The notes under the pieces are model-generated. The model was not told where the DNA came from. It searched no databases and was given only the letters and a program-made list of their open reading frames with translations. Shown in pieces: positions 18,598-28,173 of a DNA stretch of 64,000 bases. Location: the NCBI GenBank assembly GCA_905213905.1, contig CAJMKD010000002.1, forward strand, positions 186,001 to 250,000, written 5' to 3'. This DNA comes from an uncultured Sutterella sp. (GTDB lineage: Bacteria > Pseudomonadota > Gammaproteobacteria > Burkholderiales > Burkholderiaceae_F). Position 1 is the stretch's first letter. Each line of letters starts with the position of its first letter. The position numbers were made by a program, and so were the translations under genes.

Positions 18598-19830
18598 ATG
18601 ACGGGGAAATCGATTCAGCTCAGCAAAGCGGATGCAGAAGCATCGGTGCGGAACGCGGATGATGAGCTGTTTGCCGCTTTCGAGCATCTTTCGACAGCTG
18701 TGCTGGGACTCGATGCGTCAGGCATCATTGTGAAGCTGAATACAGCAGCAGCGTCGTTGCTCGGCCGTGCAAAGCGTACGGTAATCGGCACGCCTGCGGC
18801 AGACTACCTGGACGCTGCAGGCATTTGGTTTGCCAATGCGCCTTCACAAGAGAAAAACGCGTCCTTCTCATCGACGGATGACAAGCTGAGCGAAGGCGGC
18901 GCAACAGCTGTTGCGGTAGTTAACTGTGGAATGCGTTCGCCGCTTCGCGTGCGCGCCACGCTGAATGTTGCGAGCACGGTTTGCAATGCCGTTGCGACCG
19001 AAGATTCTCAGGAACAGCCGGCCGTGAGCTATCTGCTCGAAGCTGTCACGCTCGATGACGCACTCCGTGAAGAGCGCGATGCCGTTGAAGAGAACATTCG
19101 CGCAGCCAATGCGGAACTGTTGCGAAATCTCGGTCACGAAATCAAGAATCCGCTCGGCGGCATTCGCGGCGCGGCGCAGCTCCTCGAAGCGGAACTCGAG
19201 AATGACGAAGACCGCGAGGCAACAAGCCTCATTCTGGAGGAGGCCGATCGGCTGCAGCATCTGGTTGATCGACTGCTTTTGCCATACCGCGTCCCCAAAT
19301 CGATGGCACCCGTGAACATTCACGAAGTGCTCGAACATGTGGCATCGCTTTTAAAGCTTGAATTTCCTTCGGGGCTCAACTTCAGCCGCGACTATGACAT
19401 TTCGGCGCCGCCTGTGTGGGGAGATCGCGAAAGACTGACGCAGATCTTTCTCAATATTGCCCGCAATGCGGCCGAAGCGATGGAAAAGGAACGTGCTATC
19501 GGGCAGGCCGTCATTGCGTTCAAGACTCGGATCGCTCGGGATGTTCTGACGGGGGGCGAACGCGTTCGCTCCGTGCTTTGCGTTGACATTGTTGACAATG
19601 GGCCGGGCATACCGGAAAGCATTCGAGACAAGATTTTTTACCCCCTCGTGACGGGCCGCGCTGATGGGACAGGGCTTGGACTCTCCATCGTGAAGAGTTT
19701 CGTGGAAGAGGCGCACGGGCGGGTTTCTGTCGAAAGCGAACCCGGCCGTACGGATTTCACCGTGCTTCTGCCTTTCGGGCGAGGCAACAGCGCATTGCGA
19801 AAGAAGCAGGAAACGGAAACACACCAATGA
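18598..19830 (+). CDS. glnL: Nitrogen regulation sensor kinase NtrB
   Basis: A 410-residue cytosolic histidine kinase/phosphatase that sets the phosphorylation of NtrC in response to PII. It has no membrane segment. An N-terminal PAS domain (about residues 22-150, FEHLSTAVLGLDASGIIV) precedes the H box NLGHEIKNPLGG with phospho-acceptor His180. The ATPase core carries the N box (NIARNAAEAME), DNGPGIP and GTGLGLSIVKSF motifs. It overlaps glnG by four bases, which implies translational coupling. Confidence 0.94.
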   Translation: MTGKSIQLSKADAEASVRNADDELFAAFEHLSTAVLGLDASGIIVKLNTAAASLLGRAKRTVIGTPAADYLDAAGIWFANAPSQEKNASFSSTDDKLSEGGATAVAVVNCGMRSPLRVRATLNVASTVCNAVATEDSQEQPAVSYLLEAVTLDDALREERDAVEENIRAANAELLRNLGHEIKNPLGGIRGAAQLLEAELENDEDREATSLILEEADRLQHLVDRLLLPYRVPKSMAPVNIHEVLEHVASLLKLEFPSGLNFSRDYDISAPPVWGDRERLTQIFLNIARNAAEAMEKERAIGQAVIAFKTRIARDVLTGGERVRSVLCVDIVDNGPGIPESIRDKIFYPLVTGRADGTGLGLSIVKSFVEEAHGRVSVESEPGRTDFTVLLPFGRGNSALRKKQETETHQ

Positions 19831-21395
19831 CGCTCACGACATTTGAAATGGAAAAAGTAGCAGCTCGCAATGAAGCCGCTCTGCAGCAGAAAGCCCCCGT
19901 TTGGATTGTGGACGACGACCGCGCCATCCGATGGGTGCTTTCCAAGGCGCTTTCCAAAGTATCTATTTCATCCAGATCCTTTGAGCGTGCTCAGGATGTT
20001 CTTGATGCACTGACGTCTGCCTCGGCCTCCGGCAATGCAACCGATTTGCCGCTTGTGCTGGTTTCCGACATCCGCATGCCGGGCATGACGGGGGTTGAAC
20101 TCCTTGAGCGTGTCAAAGCGCTTGCGCCGGCACTTCCTGTCATCATCATGACAGCCTTTACTGATCTGGAAAGTGCTGTGTCGTCTTTTCAGGGCGGCGC
20201 CTTTGAATATTTGACAAAGCCTTTCGACGTGACCAAGGCTGTCGAACTGATTCGCCGCGCGATGGATGAATCAGCGATGCGGAGGGATGCGGCCAAGACT
20301 GAAGCGCTAGAAACGCTGCCGCTTGAATCTCCTCAAGGCGATTTGACGCTGATTGGTCATGCACCGGCAATGCAGGATGTTTTCCGCGCCATCGGCAGGC
20401 TTTCCCAAAGCAGTGTGACGGTGCTTTTGACGGGCGAATCCGGCGTAGGCAAGGAGGTGGTTGCGCGGGCGATCTGGAAGCACAGCAGCCGAAGTCATGC
20501 ACCCTTCATCGCGATCAACATGGCGGCCATTCCGCGGGAGCTGCTCGAAAGTGAACTCTTCGGCCATGAAAAGGGCGCTTTCACCGGTGCAACTGCGACG
20601 CGCCTTGGCCGCTTTGAACAAGCCAAGGGAGGCACGCTTTTTTTGGATGAAATCGGCGACATGCCGATGGCGCTGCAAACAAGTCTGCTTCGCGTCCTCA
20701 GCAGCGGCTGGTTCTACCGTGTCGGAGGACATGAGCCTATCAAGGCTGATGTCCGAGTGATTGCGGCGACGAACCAGGATCTGGAAGCTCGCGTCAAGTC
20801 CGGCGAATTTCGTGAGGATCTTTTCCATCGTCTCAACGTCATCCGGCTTCGTCTGCCCCCGCTGCGTGACCGCAAAGAAGATATCGAACCACTGGCAAAG
20901 CATTTCCTGGCGCAAGGGGCCAAGGAGCTTGGACTTGAACCCAAAGTGCTCACAGCTGAAGCGCTTCATGTCATCGAGGCGCATGCATTTCCGGGCAATG
21001 TGCGCGAACTCGAGAATCTCTGTCGTTGGCTGCTGGTGATGGCGCCGGCGCATGAAGTGCGCCCGGAAGATTTGCCTGCAGATTTGAGGAAAAAAGAAAC
21101 TGCTGCAAGCATAGCTCCCGTGCCGCATTCAGCGACCATTATCCGCGGCGTTGACGCGTCGACGATGGAGTCAAAGGCCAATGGCGATTGGAGAGCGCTC
21201 ATGGCGTCGGAAGTCACACGACGACTTGAAGACAAAGAGCCGGCTTTATGGGAGGCTGTGATGACAGATGTGGAGCGAATTCTGATCCAGACAGCCCTCA
21301 CTGCTTCACGCGGGCGTCGAATAGAAGGCGCAGAACGTCTTGGCATCGGTCGCAATACCCTCACGCGAAAGCTTCATGAGCTTGGAATCGACTGA
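19827..21395 (+). CDS. glnG: Nitrogen regulation response regulator NtrC
   Basis: A 522-residue sigma-54 activator. The receiver domain has acidic DDD at 29-31 and phospho-aspartate D81 in SDIRMPGMTG. The AAA+ domain has Walker A GESGVGKE, the sigma-54 contact loop GAFTGA, Walker B GTLFLDEIGD and the NVRELENLCRWL element. The C-terminus has a Fis-type helix-turn-helix (GAERLGIGRNTLTRKLHEL). A tail of about 20 residues precedes the receiver domain. It is expected to bind the two sites upstream of glnA. Confidence 0.95.
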   Translation: MTLTTFEMEKVAARNEAALQQKAPVWIVDDDRAIRWVLSKALSKVSISSRSFERAQDVLDALTSASASGNATDLPLVLVSDIRMPGMTGVELLERVKALAPALPVIIMTAFTDLESAVSSFQGGAFEYLTKPFDVTKAVELIRRAMDESAMRRDAAKTEALETLPLESPQGDLTLIGHAPAMQDVFRAIGRLSQSSVTVLLTGESGVGKEVVARAIWKHSSRSHAPFIAINMAAIPRELLESELFGHEKGAFTGATATRLGRFEQAKGGTLFLDEIGDMPMALQTSLLRVLSSGWFYRVGGHEPIKADVRVIAATNQDLEARVKSGEFREDLFHRLNVIRLRLPPLRDRKEDIEPLAKHFLAQGAKELGLEPKVLTAEALHVIEAHAFPGNVRELENLCRWLLVMAPAHEVRPEDLPADLRKKETAASIAPVPHSATIIRGVDASTMESKANGDWRALMASEVTRRLEDKEPALWEAVMTDVERILIQTALTASRGRRIEGAERLGIGRNTLTRKLHELGID

Positions 21396-21492
21396 AGCAG
21401 AAGAGAAAAAAAATAAAAAACAGTTGTTTCGGACTGTATTAGATTTGCGGCTTGAGTTGTAAGGTCTAAATATTTAACGGGGCTGACTTAGG

Positions 21493-22524
21493 ATGGTGCC
21501 GTGGTTGCATCATATCGACATGTTTGAACGCACGATTCTTGTTACAGGGGGCGCTGGATTCATTGGTGGAAATTTCATCTACTATTTTGCTCAGGCGCAT
21601 CCAACTTATCGGTTGATAGATCTGGATGTGCTTTCCTATGCTGCGCATCCGGTGCTTTTCGAAAAGCAGAGAGGCATGTCGCAGGTTGTGCCCATCAAAG
21701 GCAACATTTGCCATCGCGACTTGGTGCAGCGTATCTTTGATGAATACGCTGTTGATGGCGTTATTCATTTTGCTGCCGAAAGTCATGTGGATAACTCAAT
21801 AGCAGATCCATTCCGTTTCATCGAAACGAATATTGTCGGCACGACGACGCTATTGGATGTCGCGCGTCAGAATTGGAAAAAGCGTGGATGTCTTGAAACG
21901 GCACGGTTTCATCAGATTTCTTCCGACGAGGTTTATGGCTCTTTGGGGCCAACGGGCTTCTTTGCAGAGGATTCACCTTATCGGCCGAACAGTCCATATT
22001 CCGCTAGCAAGGCATCGGCCGACCTGGTTGTTCGTTCTTACGGTCAAACCTACGGCCTCAATGTTGTTACGACCCATTCGTCAAATAACTACGGTCCTTG
22101 GCAACATCAAGAGAAGCTAATCCCAACCGTCATTCGAAAGGGCTTGAGGCATGAGCCGATCCCTATCTATGGAACAGGGAAAAATGTTCGCGATTGGCTT
22201 TGGGTTGGAGATCATTGCCGTGCGATCGATCTGGTTTTCCATCAAGGTCGTGCCGGAGAAAGCTATAACGTCGGCGGTGGCAATGAGCGGAACAATCTGG
22301 AAATTGCCGCAGAAATCTGCCGAATTTTGAACAAATTAAAGCCATGGATCGGTCACAATTACGAATCCCTGATCACGCTTGTCGCAGATCGTCCCGGCCA
22401 TGATTTCCGCTATGCCGTTGACTGCGGGAAGATTCAACAGGAATTGAATTGGGCGCCTAAGGAAACGTTTGAGTCGGCGCTCGAGCGCACAGTTGCCTGG
22501 TACGTTAAACGTTTCTCAGAATGA
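21493..22524 (+). CDS. rfbB: dTDP-glucose 4,6-dehydratase
   Basis: A 343-residue extended short-chain dehydrogenase that converts dTDP-glucose to dTDP-4-keto-6-deoxyglucose for rhamnose or other deoxysugars. It shows the NAD-binding TGGAGFIGGNF, HFAAESHVDNSI, SSDEVYGSLG (with the Thr/Ser-Asp-Glu catalytic set), the YSASKASADLVVRSY catalytic Tyr-Lys motif, and TTHSSNNYGPWQ. The start is uncertain: 21493 or 21520 (MFERTILVTGG), neither with a clear ribosome-binding site. The usual rfbA, rfbC and rfbD genes are not beside it, so it works with genes elsewhere. The flanking spacer is AT-rich. Confidence 0.92.
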   Translation: MVPWLHHIDMFERTILVTGGAGFIGGNFIYYFAQAHPTYRLIDLDVLSYAAHPVLFEKQRGMSQVVPIKGNICHRDLVQRIFDEYAVDGVIHFAAESHVDNSIADPFRFIETNIVGTTTLLDVARQNWKKRGCLETARFHQISSDEVYGSLGPTGFFAEDSPYRPNSPYSASKASADLVVRSYGQTYGLNVVTTHSSNNYGPWQHQEKLIPTVIRKGLRHEPIPIYGTGKNVRDWLWVGDHCRAIDLVFHQGRAGESYNVGGGNERNNLEIAAEICRILNKLKPWIGHNYESLITLVADRPGHDFRYAVDCGKIQQELNWAPKETFESALERTVAWYVKRFSE

Positions 22525-22664
22525 TGCCGTCTAGCGACGGAGGGCCGTCAGGGCTCGTTTTGTCGCCTTTCTGTTAGCTTCAAATTTTTAACGATCGGGC
22601 CCCTTTCTTCGAATTTTGACGGCATCTGCCGCCGCACCAAATATCCCTTGCCATCTCATTGTTC

Positions 22665-23783
22665 ATGACTGCTACGCTCAACACCCTCGGTCAACACGTT
22701 GCGCTTTTCCGTGATGAAGAACGCCCGACGCTCGGGGCCTTGCTGTCTCTGCTTGAAAAGCATGGCGCGAAGCCGATGCATATTCATCGCCTTTGCCGCG
22801 CGTGGCTCGGCAAGGGCGAATGGCCGCGTTCAGACGATCAGCGATTTCCGAAGGCTCTTTTAAGCATTCTGCCAGCACTGCGGGAAATGCTGGGGAGCAT
22901 TGCTCGGCTTCGCAGCCGGCACCCCGGAGCGGATCCTGAAAGTGAGCGCCTTCTCGTGACGCTGACGGACGGGCAAACCATCGAATCCGTGCTTTTGCCG
23001 AGAAAAGGCGTCTGTGTTTCGACGCAAATGGGGTGTGCAGTCGGCTGTGTTTTCTGCATGACGGGGCAGGGCGGACTCGTGCGACAGCTTTCGGATCTTG
23101 AAATCGTTGCAGAAGTTGCGCTTGCTCGAACGCTTCGTCCGGAGACAAAGAAAGTAGTCTTCATGGGCATGGGGGAGCCTTCTCACAACCTTGATGCTGT
23201 CATGCGCGCAGTGAACTTTCTGGGAGAGCACGGCGACTTCGGGCACAAGGATTTGGTTGTGTCCACAGTGGGGGATCCGCGGTTATTTGAAGCGCTTCAT
23301 CGTTCACGCGTTCGGCCGGCACTGGCGTTGTCGCTACATACCGTCGACAACGAAAAGAGGCGCAGGCTCTTGCCCAGAGGCACGCGCATGAGCGTTGAAG
23401 CGCTTATTGAAGCTGCGCATGACTGGTCTCAAAAGACAGGCTATCCCGCTCAAGTGCAATGGACGTTGATTGCAGGCGTCAATGATTCTCTTCCGGAGAT
23501 TGATCGATTAGCGGATTTGCTTCAAAACCGCTACATGATGGTGAACTTCATCCCCGTTAATGCTGTGGATGGCAGCAGTTTTAAACGTCCCGATCGTGAA
23601 CATGCAGCTGCATTGGTTCGTCGCTTGCGATCTCGAGGCGTTATAGCCACTTTGCGAGACTCGGCTGCTCAGGATGTCGACGGCGGCTGCGGACAATTAA
23701 GAGCCCGTGTTCTCAATCAAGCCACTCTAATGCGAGTAAACCAGAAGCCGAAGTCTGAAGCAGACGTTTTGCCAACCAGCTGA
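22665..23783 (+). CDS. RlmN/Cfr-family radical SAM RNA methyltransferase
   Basis: A 372-residue protein of the family that methylates C2 of an adenine (23S rRNA A2503 and some tRNAs for RlmN). The cluster motif GCAVGCVFC places cysteines at 124, 128 and 131; FMGMGEP, SLHTVDNEKRRRLLP and the C-terminal DVDGGCGQL with the resolving cysteine are present, so dual-cysteine chemistry is intact. The CMTGQGG context and VCVSTQMGC differ from E. coli RlmN (CSTAQQG), and the usual ndk/pilW neighbours are missing, so it may be a second paralogue rather than rlmN itself. No ribosome-binding site precedes the ATG. Confidence 0.85.
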   Translation: MTATLNTLGQHVALFRDEERPTLGALLSLLEKHGAKPMHIHRLCRAWLGKGEWPRSDDQRFPKALLSILPALREMLGSIARLRSRHPGADPESERLLVTLTDGQTIESVLLPRKGVCVSTQMGCAVGCVFCMTGQGGLVRQLSDLEIVAEVALARTLRPETKKVVFMGMGEPSHNLDAVMRAVNFLGEHGDFGHKDLVVSTVGDPRLFEALHRSRVRPALALSLHTVDNEKRRRLLPRGTRMSVEALIEAAHDWSQKTGYPAQVQWTLIAGVNDSLPEIDRLADLLQNRYMMVNFIPVNAVDGSSFKRPDREHAAALVRRLRSRGVIATLRDSAAQDVDGGCGQLRARVLNQATLMRVNQKPKSEADVLPTS

Positions 23784-23838
23784 AACGAATGCGTCGGGGC
23801 GGCAGACGTGCGTGTCTTAACCTGAGGGAGTACAGCTC

Positions 23839-24444
23839 ATGAGTACAACGCTTGAACTTGTCGATCGTGCAGTAGAAACGCCTATTCCAAAGGCACGCCG
23901 TCGACGTTTTTGGCTGGTGTGGTGGCTTTGGGGAATTTTCGGCATCGCTTTTTCCATGCACGGCGTTTCCGATGGAACATGGATGGCTGTGGCGCTACTT
24001 CTGACATCGCCTTTTTGGATGCTTTTTTGCCTCTGGCCTTTGTTATGGTTGTGGGATCGATTCCGTGCCAGACGGCTTTGGGCTGAAGAAGTTGTAGTCG
24101 TTTGGGTCGAAGCATCGTCAGGAGAGACAACAAAAGCGGAGAGTCTTGCAATCCCTGTCATTTTGGGGTGTAGCGGTATTTTTGTACCTATGCTTGGATG
24201 GCTTGCAGCTTTCCCCGACCTTGACGAAGCGTTTCTGGTTGAAAACGGCGTTCGTGTTTTCGAAAAGGATGCTTTTTATGGTATTCATGTAAAAGGCGTC
24301 CTTGGTGAAGATCTTTGCCAGATTTTTCAAAAATATGAAGAAAGTCGTTTTTGTAAGGATCTTGAATGCAAAAAAGACATTGATTTAGCAAGCGCCTGGT
24401 TTTCAGAATTGCTGCGACTCGTTCCGATTAAAGCAAGCAAATGA
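23839..24444 (+). CDS. Membrane protein of unknown function
   Basis: A 201-residue protein that I do not recognise. After a basic stretch (ARRRRFW) there are two adjacent hydrophobic, Trp-rich segments (about residues 24-44 and 48-72), a polar stretch, and a third segment near 105-125 (IPVILGCSGIFVPMLGWLAAF). The C-terminal 75 residues are soluble and charged, with a cysteine pair spaced as FCKDLECKK. The topology suggests an inner-membrane protein with a cytosolic or periplasmic tail. Base composition falls from normal to AT-rich along the gene, leading into the AT-rich gene downstream. Confidence 0.75.
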   Translation: MSTTLELVDRAVETPIPKARRRRFWLVWWLWGIFGIAFSMHGVSDGTWMAVALLLTSPFWMLFCLWPLLWLWDRFRARRLWAEEVVVVWVEASSGETTKAESLAIPVILGCSGIFVPMLGWLAAFPDLDEAFLVENGVRVFEKDAFYGIHVKGVLGEDLCQIFQKYEESRFCKDLECKKDIDLASAWFSELLRLVPIKASK

Positions 24445-24565
24445 TTTCTTTCGATCTTTGAGTAATAATTATATTTTTTTCGGTATTAAGTAATAAATAT
24501 TATTATAACGTTCAAGACCGTAATTCCAATTTAATTAAAAAAAATAAAAAACAATCAATTGTAAA

Positions 24566-26122
24566 ATGTTAGAAGATAAAAAACGAAATTCTTTTAGAGA
24601 ATTCGCATTTATTGCAGTATACCTGATTATAACTTGGTATTTTTCTAAGTTTATATTGCAAGCCTTTGGTGAAAAGCCTCATACAGTTCAAATATTGGCT
24701 GTATTTGTTTTTTGTTCTCTTTTTTGTGCGTCAGGAAAATTATTCAAATACTTAATTCTTCCAGTGACAATCATTATAGGGGTGTATTCGCCAATTGGTT
24801 TTTTATACGGAAAACCGAGCTATCAATTTGTCGTCTCATTGTTTGCAACAACTTTTAGTGAAGTGTCTGAGTTTTTATCGACATTCCCATTAAGCTTGAT
24901 TCTTAAAGCTCTTTCGATACCTCTTTTAGGAGTATTGGCTTATTTAGTGGCAAGAAAAGGGAATTTGCGACCCTGGAGAAATAAAACTTATGTTTTGTGC
25001 TCTGCACTAATTCTAATTTTATGTGGCAGACCAACGCCTTTTTTTCATACATTGCAAGCAGCTTTTCATCAAGTGGATGAAGAAAATTCCGCTATTCAGT
25101 CGTTGATGAAAAAAAGTTCATGGGAAAATGTGCAAAGTGAATCTGCTCCGAAAGATTATATTCTTGTAATTGGAGAAAGCGTTCGTCGAGATTTTCTTAA
25201 TGTATATGGTTATCCTGAAAAAAATACCCCATTTCTCGCACAATCTAAACAGGTGACGATTGTCAATGGCTTGACGTCAGCTGCACAAAAAAACACTGCG
25301 GCATCATTACGATTAATGCTGACTTGGCCGAAAGAAAAAGAATGGGAGCCTAGATATGATTACAATTTCATTTCGTTGGCAAAGGATGCAGGCTATCGAA
25401 CTGTATGGCTGTCAAATCAAGGATATAGCGGCATTGACACGCCCGTGACTGCAATTGCTAAGCATGCTGATAGTACGATTTTTACAACGGGTGAAAGTTC
25501 TACAGGATCAACTGCATCAGATCTTGTTTTATTAAAATTACTTCAATCGGAATTGGATAAGGATGTTTCTGGATCTAGGCTAGTTGTTCTTCATATGATG
25601 GGATCTCATTCAAGAGCTTGTCGACGAGTGAAAGAAATGAGAATGGAGAATTCGTATAGAAGTTCTGATAAATCATATGAAGAGTTGGCTTGTTATTTGA
25701 GTACTATCCGATTAGCAGATCAATTTCTTGAAAAAGCTGATTCGATGCTAAAAAATTATTCTGCTCAGACTGGCCGACCATTCTCGATTCTCTGGTTTTC
25801 TGACCATGGTCAGGCACAGATGATGGAAGATGGCATGCATAGAATGCGGCACGGAAAAATGTACTGGTCTAGCTTCGAGGTTCCTTTAATAAAAATTGAC
25901 TCAGACGCTAAAGAAGCCGTTCATATTGACAGTTTTAAGAGTGGTTTGCGGTTCACATGTGGTCTTGCTGATTGGATGAAAATTCGAGCAAAGGATCTTC
26001 CAGTTTGTAATCTTTTTGATGGAAAAGATGATCCGGATTTTGGGTTGAAAGAACGGTTTAAGAATGCCGCAAAAGATCCACCAAAAGTGTTCGATGTTGA
26101 ATGGGGAAAGACGAATCTGTAA
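24566..26122 (+). CDS. Phosphoethanolamine-transferase-like sulfatase-fold membrane protein
   Basis: A 518-residue protein with about five N-terminal membrane segments (residues 10-165) and a C-terminal periplasmic domain of the alkaline-phosphatase superfamily. The metal-site motif appears as YILVIGESVRRDFLNVYGY, a probable nucleophile threonine lies in QKNTAAS, and SDHGQ near residue 414 supplies further ligands. This is the plan of EptA/EptB/CptA/OpgE enzymes, which move phosphoethanolamine from phosphatidylethanolamine to lipid A, core or glucans. Which acceptor is used is unknown. The gene is markedly AT-rich compared with its neighbours, like the kinase-like gene at 3034, and may have been acquired. 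A terminator follows at once. Confidence 0.82.
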   Translation: MLEDKKRNSFREFAFIAVYLIITWYFSKFILQAFGEKPHTVQILAVFVFCSLFCASGKLFKYLILPVTIIIGVYSPIGFLYGKPSYQFVVSLFATTFSEVSEFLSTFPLSLILKALSIPLLGVLAYLVARKGNLRPWRNKTYVLCSALILILCGRPTPFFHTLQAAFHQVDEENSAIQSLMKKSSWENVQSESAPKDYILVIGESVRRDFLNVYGYPEKNTPFLAQSKQVTIVNGLTSAAQKNTAASLRLMLTWPKEKEWEPRYDYNFISLAKDAGYRTVWLSNQGYSGIDTPVTAIAKHADSTIFTTGESSTGSTASDLVLLKLLQSELDKDVSGSRLVVLHMMGSHSRACRRVKEMRMENSYRSSDKSYEELACYLSTIRLADQFLEKADSMLKNYSAQTGRPFSILWFSDHGQAQMMEDGMHRMRHGKMYWSSFEVPLIKIDSDAKEAVHIDSFKSGLRFTCGLADWMKIRAKDLPVCNLFDGKDDPDFGLKERFKNAAKDPPKVFDVEWGKTNL

Positions 26123-26136
26123 CGATTAAAGGGAAC

Positions 26137-26175
26137 GAAAAACACCGAGCAATGGATTAATGCTCGGTGTTTTTC
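26137..26175 (+). terminator. Bidirectional terminator between the transferase-like gene and tctA
   Basis: AAAAACACCGAGCA pairs with TGCTCGGTGTTTTT (14 bp), with T runs at both ends. It separates convergent genes. Confidence 0.9.
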
Positions 26176-26186
26176 TCTGCGAAGCG

Positions 26187-27698
26187 TTATTCGTCTTCAG
26201 CAAATGCCTTTTCTCGTCCAGCGCGCACGGCTGGGAAGACAACGATGGCGAGCAGGAATGCTGATATGGCGAGCAAGGTAGCGGAGATCGGACCTTCAAC
26301 AAAGGTCATCAGATCGCCGCGGGAGAGAAGAAGTGCACGGCGCAGGTTCTCTTCCAGCATCGGTCCAAGAATAAAGCCGAGCAGAAGCGGCGCGCATTCG
26401 CACCCCATCTTCCCGACGATCCAGCCGAAGATGCCGAAGATGATCGTCATCCAGATGTCGAAGGGATTGTTGTTGATCGAGTAGACGCCGATGGCGCAGA
26501 AGCAGAGAATGGCCGGATAGAGCAGCCGGTAGGGCACGCGCAGCAGCCGAACCCAAAGTCCGATGAGCGGAATGTTGAGGATCACGAGAAAGACGTTGCC
26601 GATCCACATGGAAACGATAAGTCCCCAGAAGAGCGACGGGTTCGAACTCATCACCTGCGGCCCCGGCGTGATGTCGTGCAGCATCAGGGCGCCGATCATG
26701 AGCGCCATGACGGCATTCGATGGAATGCCGAGCGTGAGCATCGGGATGAAGCTTGTCTGCGCGCCGCCATTGTTGGCTGACTCCGGCCCCGCCACGCCGC
26801 GAATGTTGCCTTCGCCGAAAGGCGGATTCGCCCGACGGCCGGCGAGCTTTTTTTCGAGCGTATAGGAGGCGAACGCAGAAAGGAGGGCACCGCCGCCCGG
26901 GAGAATGCCGAGGAGCGATCCGATGACCGTGCCGCGGCCGATGGCGGGCGCGGCCTCTTTGAGATCGGCTTTTGTCGGGAGGATTTGACCGATGGCCGCA
27001 GGCATGGGTTCGCGCATGCCCGACACTTCAATGTTGCGGATGATTTCCGCGAAGCCGTACACGCCCATGGAGAGCGCGACGAAGTCAATACCGTCCATGA
27101 GCTCGTCAATGCCGAAAACGTATCGAAGCGCGCCGGAATTGACGTCCATCCCGATGCAGCCGAGCAGAATGCCGATCAAAATCATGCCGATCGCTTTGAG
27201 AAGCGAGCCTGAGGCAAGCACGATGGCGCCGATGAGGCCGAGCACCATGAGGCTGAAGTACTCGCGCGGACCAAACTGGAAGGCGAGTTCCGTCATGGGA
27301 GCCGCGAAGGCGGCAATGAGCATGGTGGCGAAGCATCCGGCGATAAAGCTGCCGATCGCAGCAATGCCAAGCGCCGTGCCGGCTTTGCCTTTCTTGGCGA
27401 GTTTGTTGCCGTCAATGCAGGTGACGACAGCTGCCGCTTCACCGGGGATATTCACGAGAATGGCTGTGGTGGAGCCGCCGTATTGCGCGCCGTAGTAGAT
27501 GCCCGCGAGCATGATGAGTGCGGAAGACGGGTCTAAGGCATAGGTAATGGGAAGCAGCATCGCAACCGTGGCAACCGGGCCCATGCCCGGCAGCACGCCC
27601 ACGAGCGTTCCCATGGCAACGCCGATAAAGCAGTAAATCAGGTTCTGAACTGAAACGGCTGCTTCGAAACCAATGAGGAGGTTTTGGAAAAGATCCAT
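26187..27698 (-). CDS. tctA: Tripartite tricarboxylate transporter, large membrane subunit TctA
   Basis: A 503-residue inner-membrane protein with about 11-12 hydrophobic segments, the transport channel of a TTT family carrier. It shows TctA signatures: GVAMGTLVGVLPGMGPVATVAMLLP near the start, GIYYGAQYGGSTTAILVNIPGEAAAVVTCIDG, and ILPGGGALLSAFASY with TLGIPSNAVMALMIGAL in the second half. The ATG at 27698 follows GAGGAGA, ten bases after the tctB stop. It depends on the binding protein TctC for substrate (citrate-like di- or tricarboxylates; the exact one is unknown). Confidence 0.95.
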   Translation of the reverse strand: MDLFQNLLIGFEAAVSVQNLIYCFIGVAMGTLVGVLPGMGPVATVAMLLPITYALDPSSALIMLAGIYYGAQYGGSTTAILVNIPGEAAAVVTCIDGNKLAKKGKAGTALGIAAIGSFIAGCFATMLIAAFAAPMTELAFQFGPREYFSLMVLGLIGAIVLASGSLLKAIGMILIGILLGCIGMDVNSGALRYVFGIDELMDGIDFVALSMGVYGFAEIIRNIEVSGMREPMPAAIGQILPTKADLKEAAPAIGRGTVIGSLLGILPGGGALLSAFASYTLEKKLAGRRANPPFGEGNIRGVAGPESANNGGAQTSFIPMLTLGIPSNAVMALMIGALMLHDITPGPQVMSSNPSLFWGLIVSMWIGNVFLVILNIPLIGLWVRLLRVPYRLLYPAILCFCAIGVYSINNNPFDIWMTIIFGIFGWIVGKMGCECAPLLLGFILGPMLEENLRRALLLSRGDLMTFVEGPISATLLAISAFLLAIVVFPAVRAGREKAFAEDE

Positions 27699-27708
27699 GA
27701 TTGTCTCC

Positions 27709-28173
27709 TCAGAAGAAAACCGGCCAGAGCGGCACAATGAGGCCGAGTCCCCAAATGAAGAGGACGGCGGAAAGCGACGTAAGGAACACGGCGGAGATGA
27801 GAGCGTCGCGCAGCCGGAAGGCCGGGTGTGCGATCGAAGCGATCACGATCATGCCGCCGATCGAAAGGAAGAAGCCGAGCGTGAGGAGCGTTGCCGCATA
27901 AAAAGCGGCGCTTCCAAGAATGAGAAGCGCCGAGATGGGCTTGCCGAAATGAATGCGCCCTTCGTCGGGAGAGACAGGCGCGCGCAGGACGGCCTTTACC
28001 GCAATGGCGAGGCCGGTCAGAATCAGGCCGGTAGCGATGACTGTCGGAAAGAAGCCTGGTCCCATGCGGGCCAGTGTGCCGAGTTCATTGCCGTTAAGCG
28101 TCAGAATCGCCGTGATGCCGATAACGACATAGAACATGCCGGCGGCGAAATCCTTTTGGTTTTTGAGGAGCAT
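27709..28173 (-). CDS. tctB: Tripartite tricarboxylate transporter, small membrane subunit TctB
   Basis: A 154-residue membrane protein with four hydrophobic segments, the poorly conserved small partner of TctA. It starts MLLKNQKDFAAGMFYVVIG and has the PGFFP motif near residue 40 typical of TctB. The ATG at 28173 is preferred over the frame's upstream extension because family similarity starts there. tctA follows ten bases after its stop. Confidence 0.9.
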   Translation of the reverse strand: MLLKNQKDFAAGMFYVVIGITAILTLNGNELGTLARMGPGFFPTVIATGLILTGLAIAVKAVLRAPVSPDEGRIHFGKPISALLILGSAAFYAATLLTLGFFLSIGGMIVIASIAHPAFRLRDALISAVFLTSLSAVLFIWGLGLIVPLWPVFF

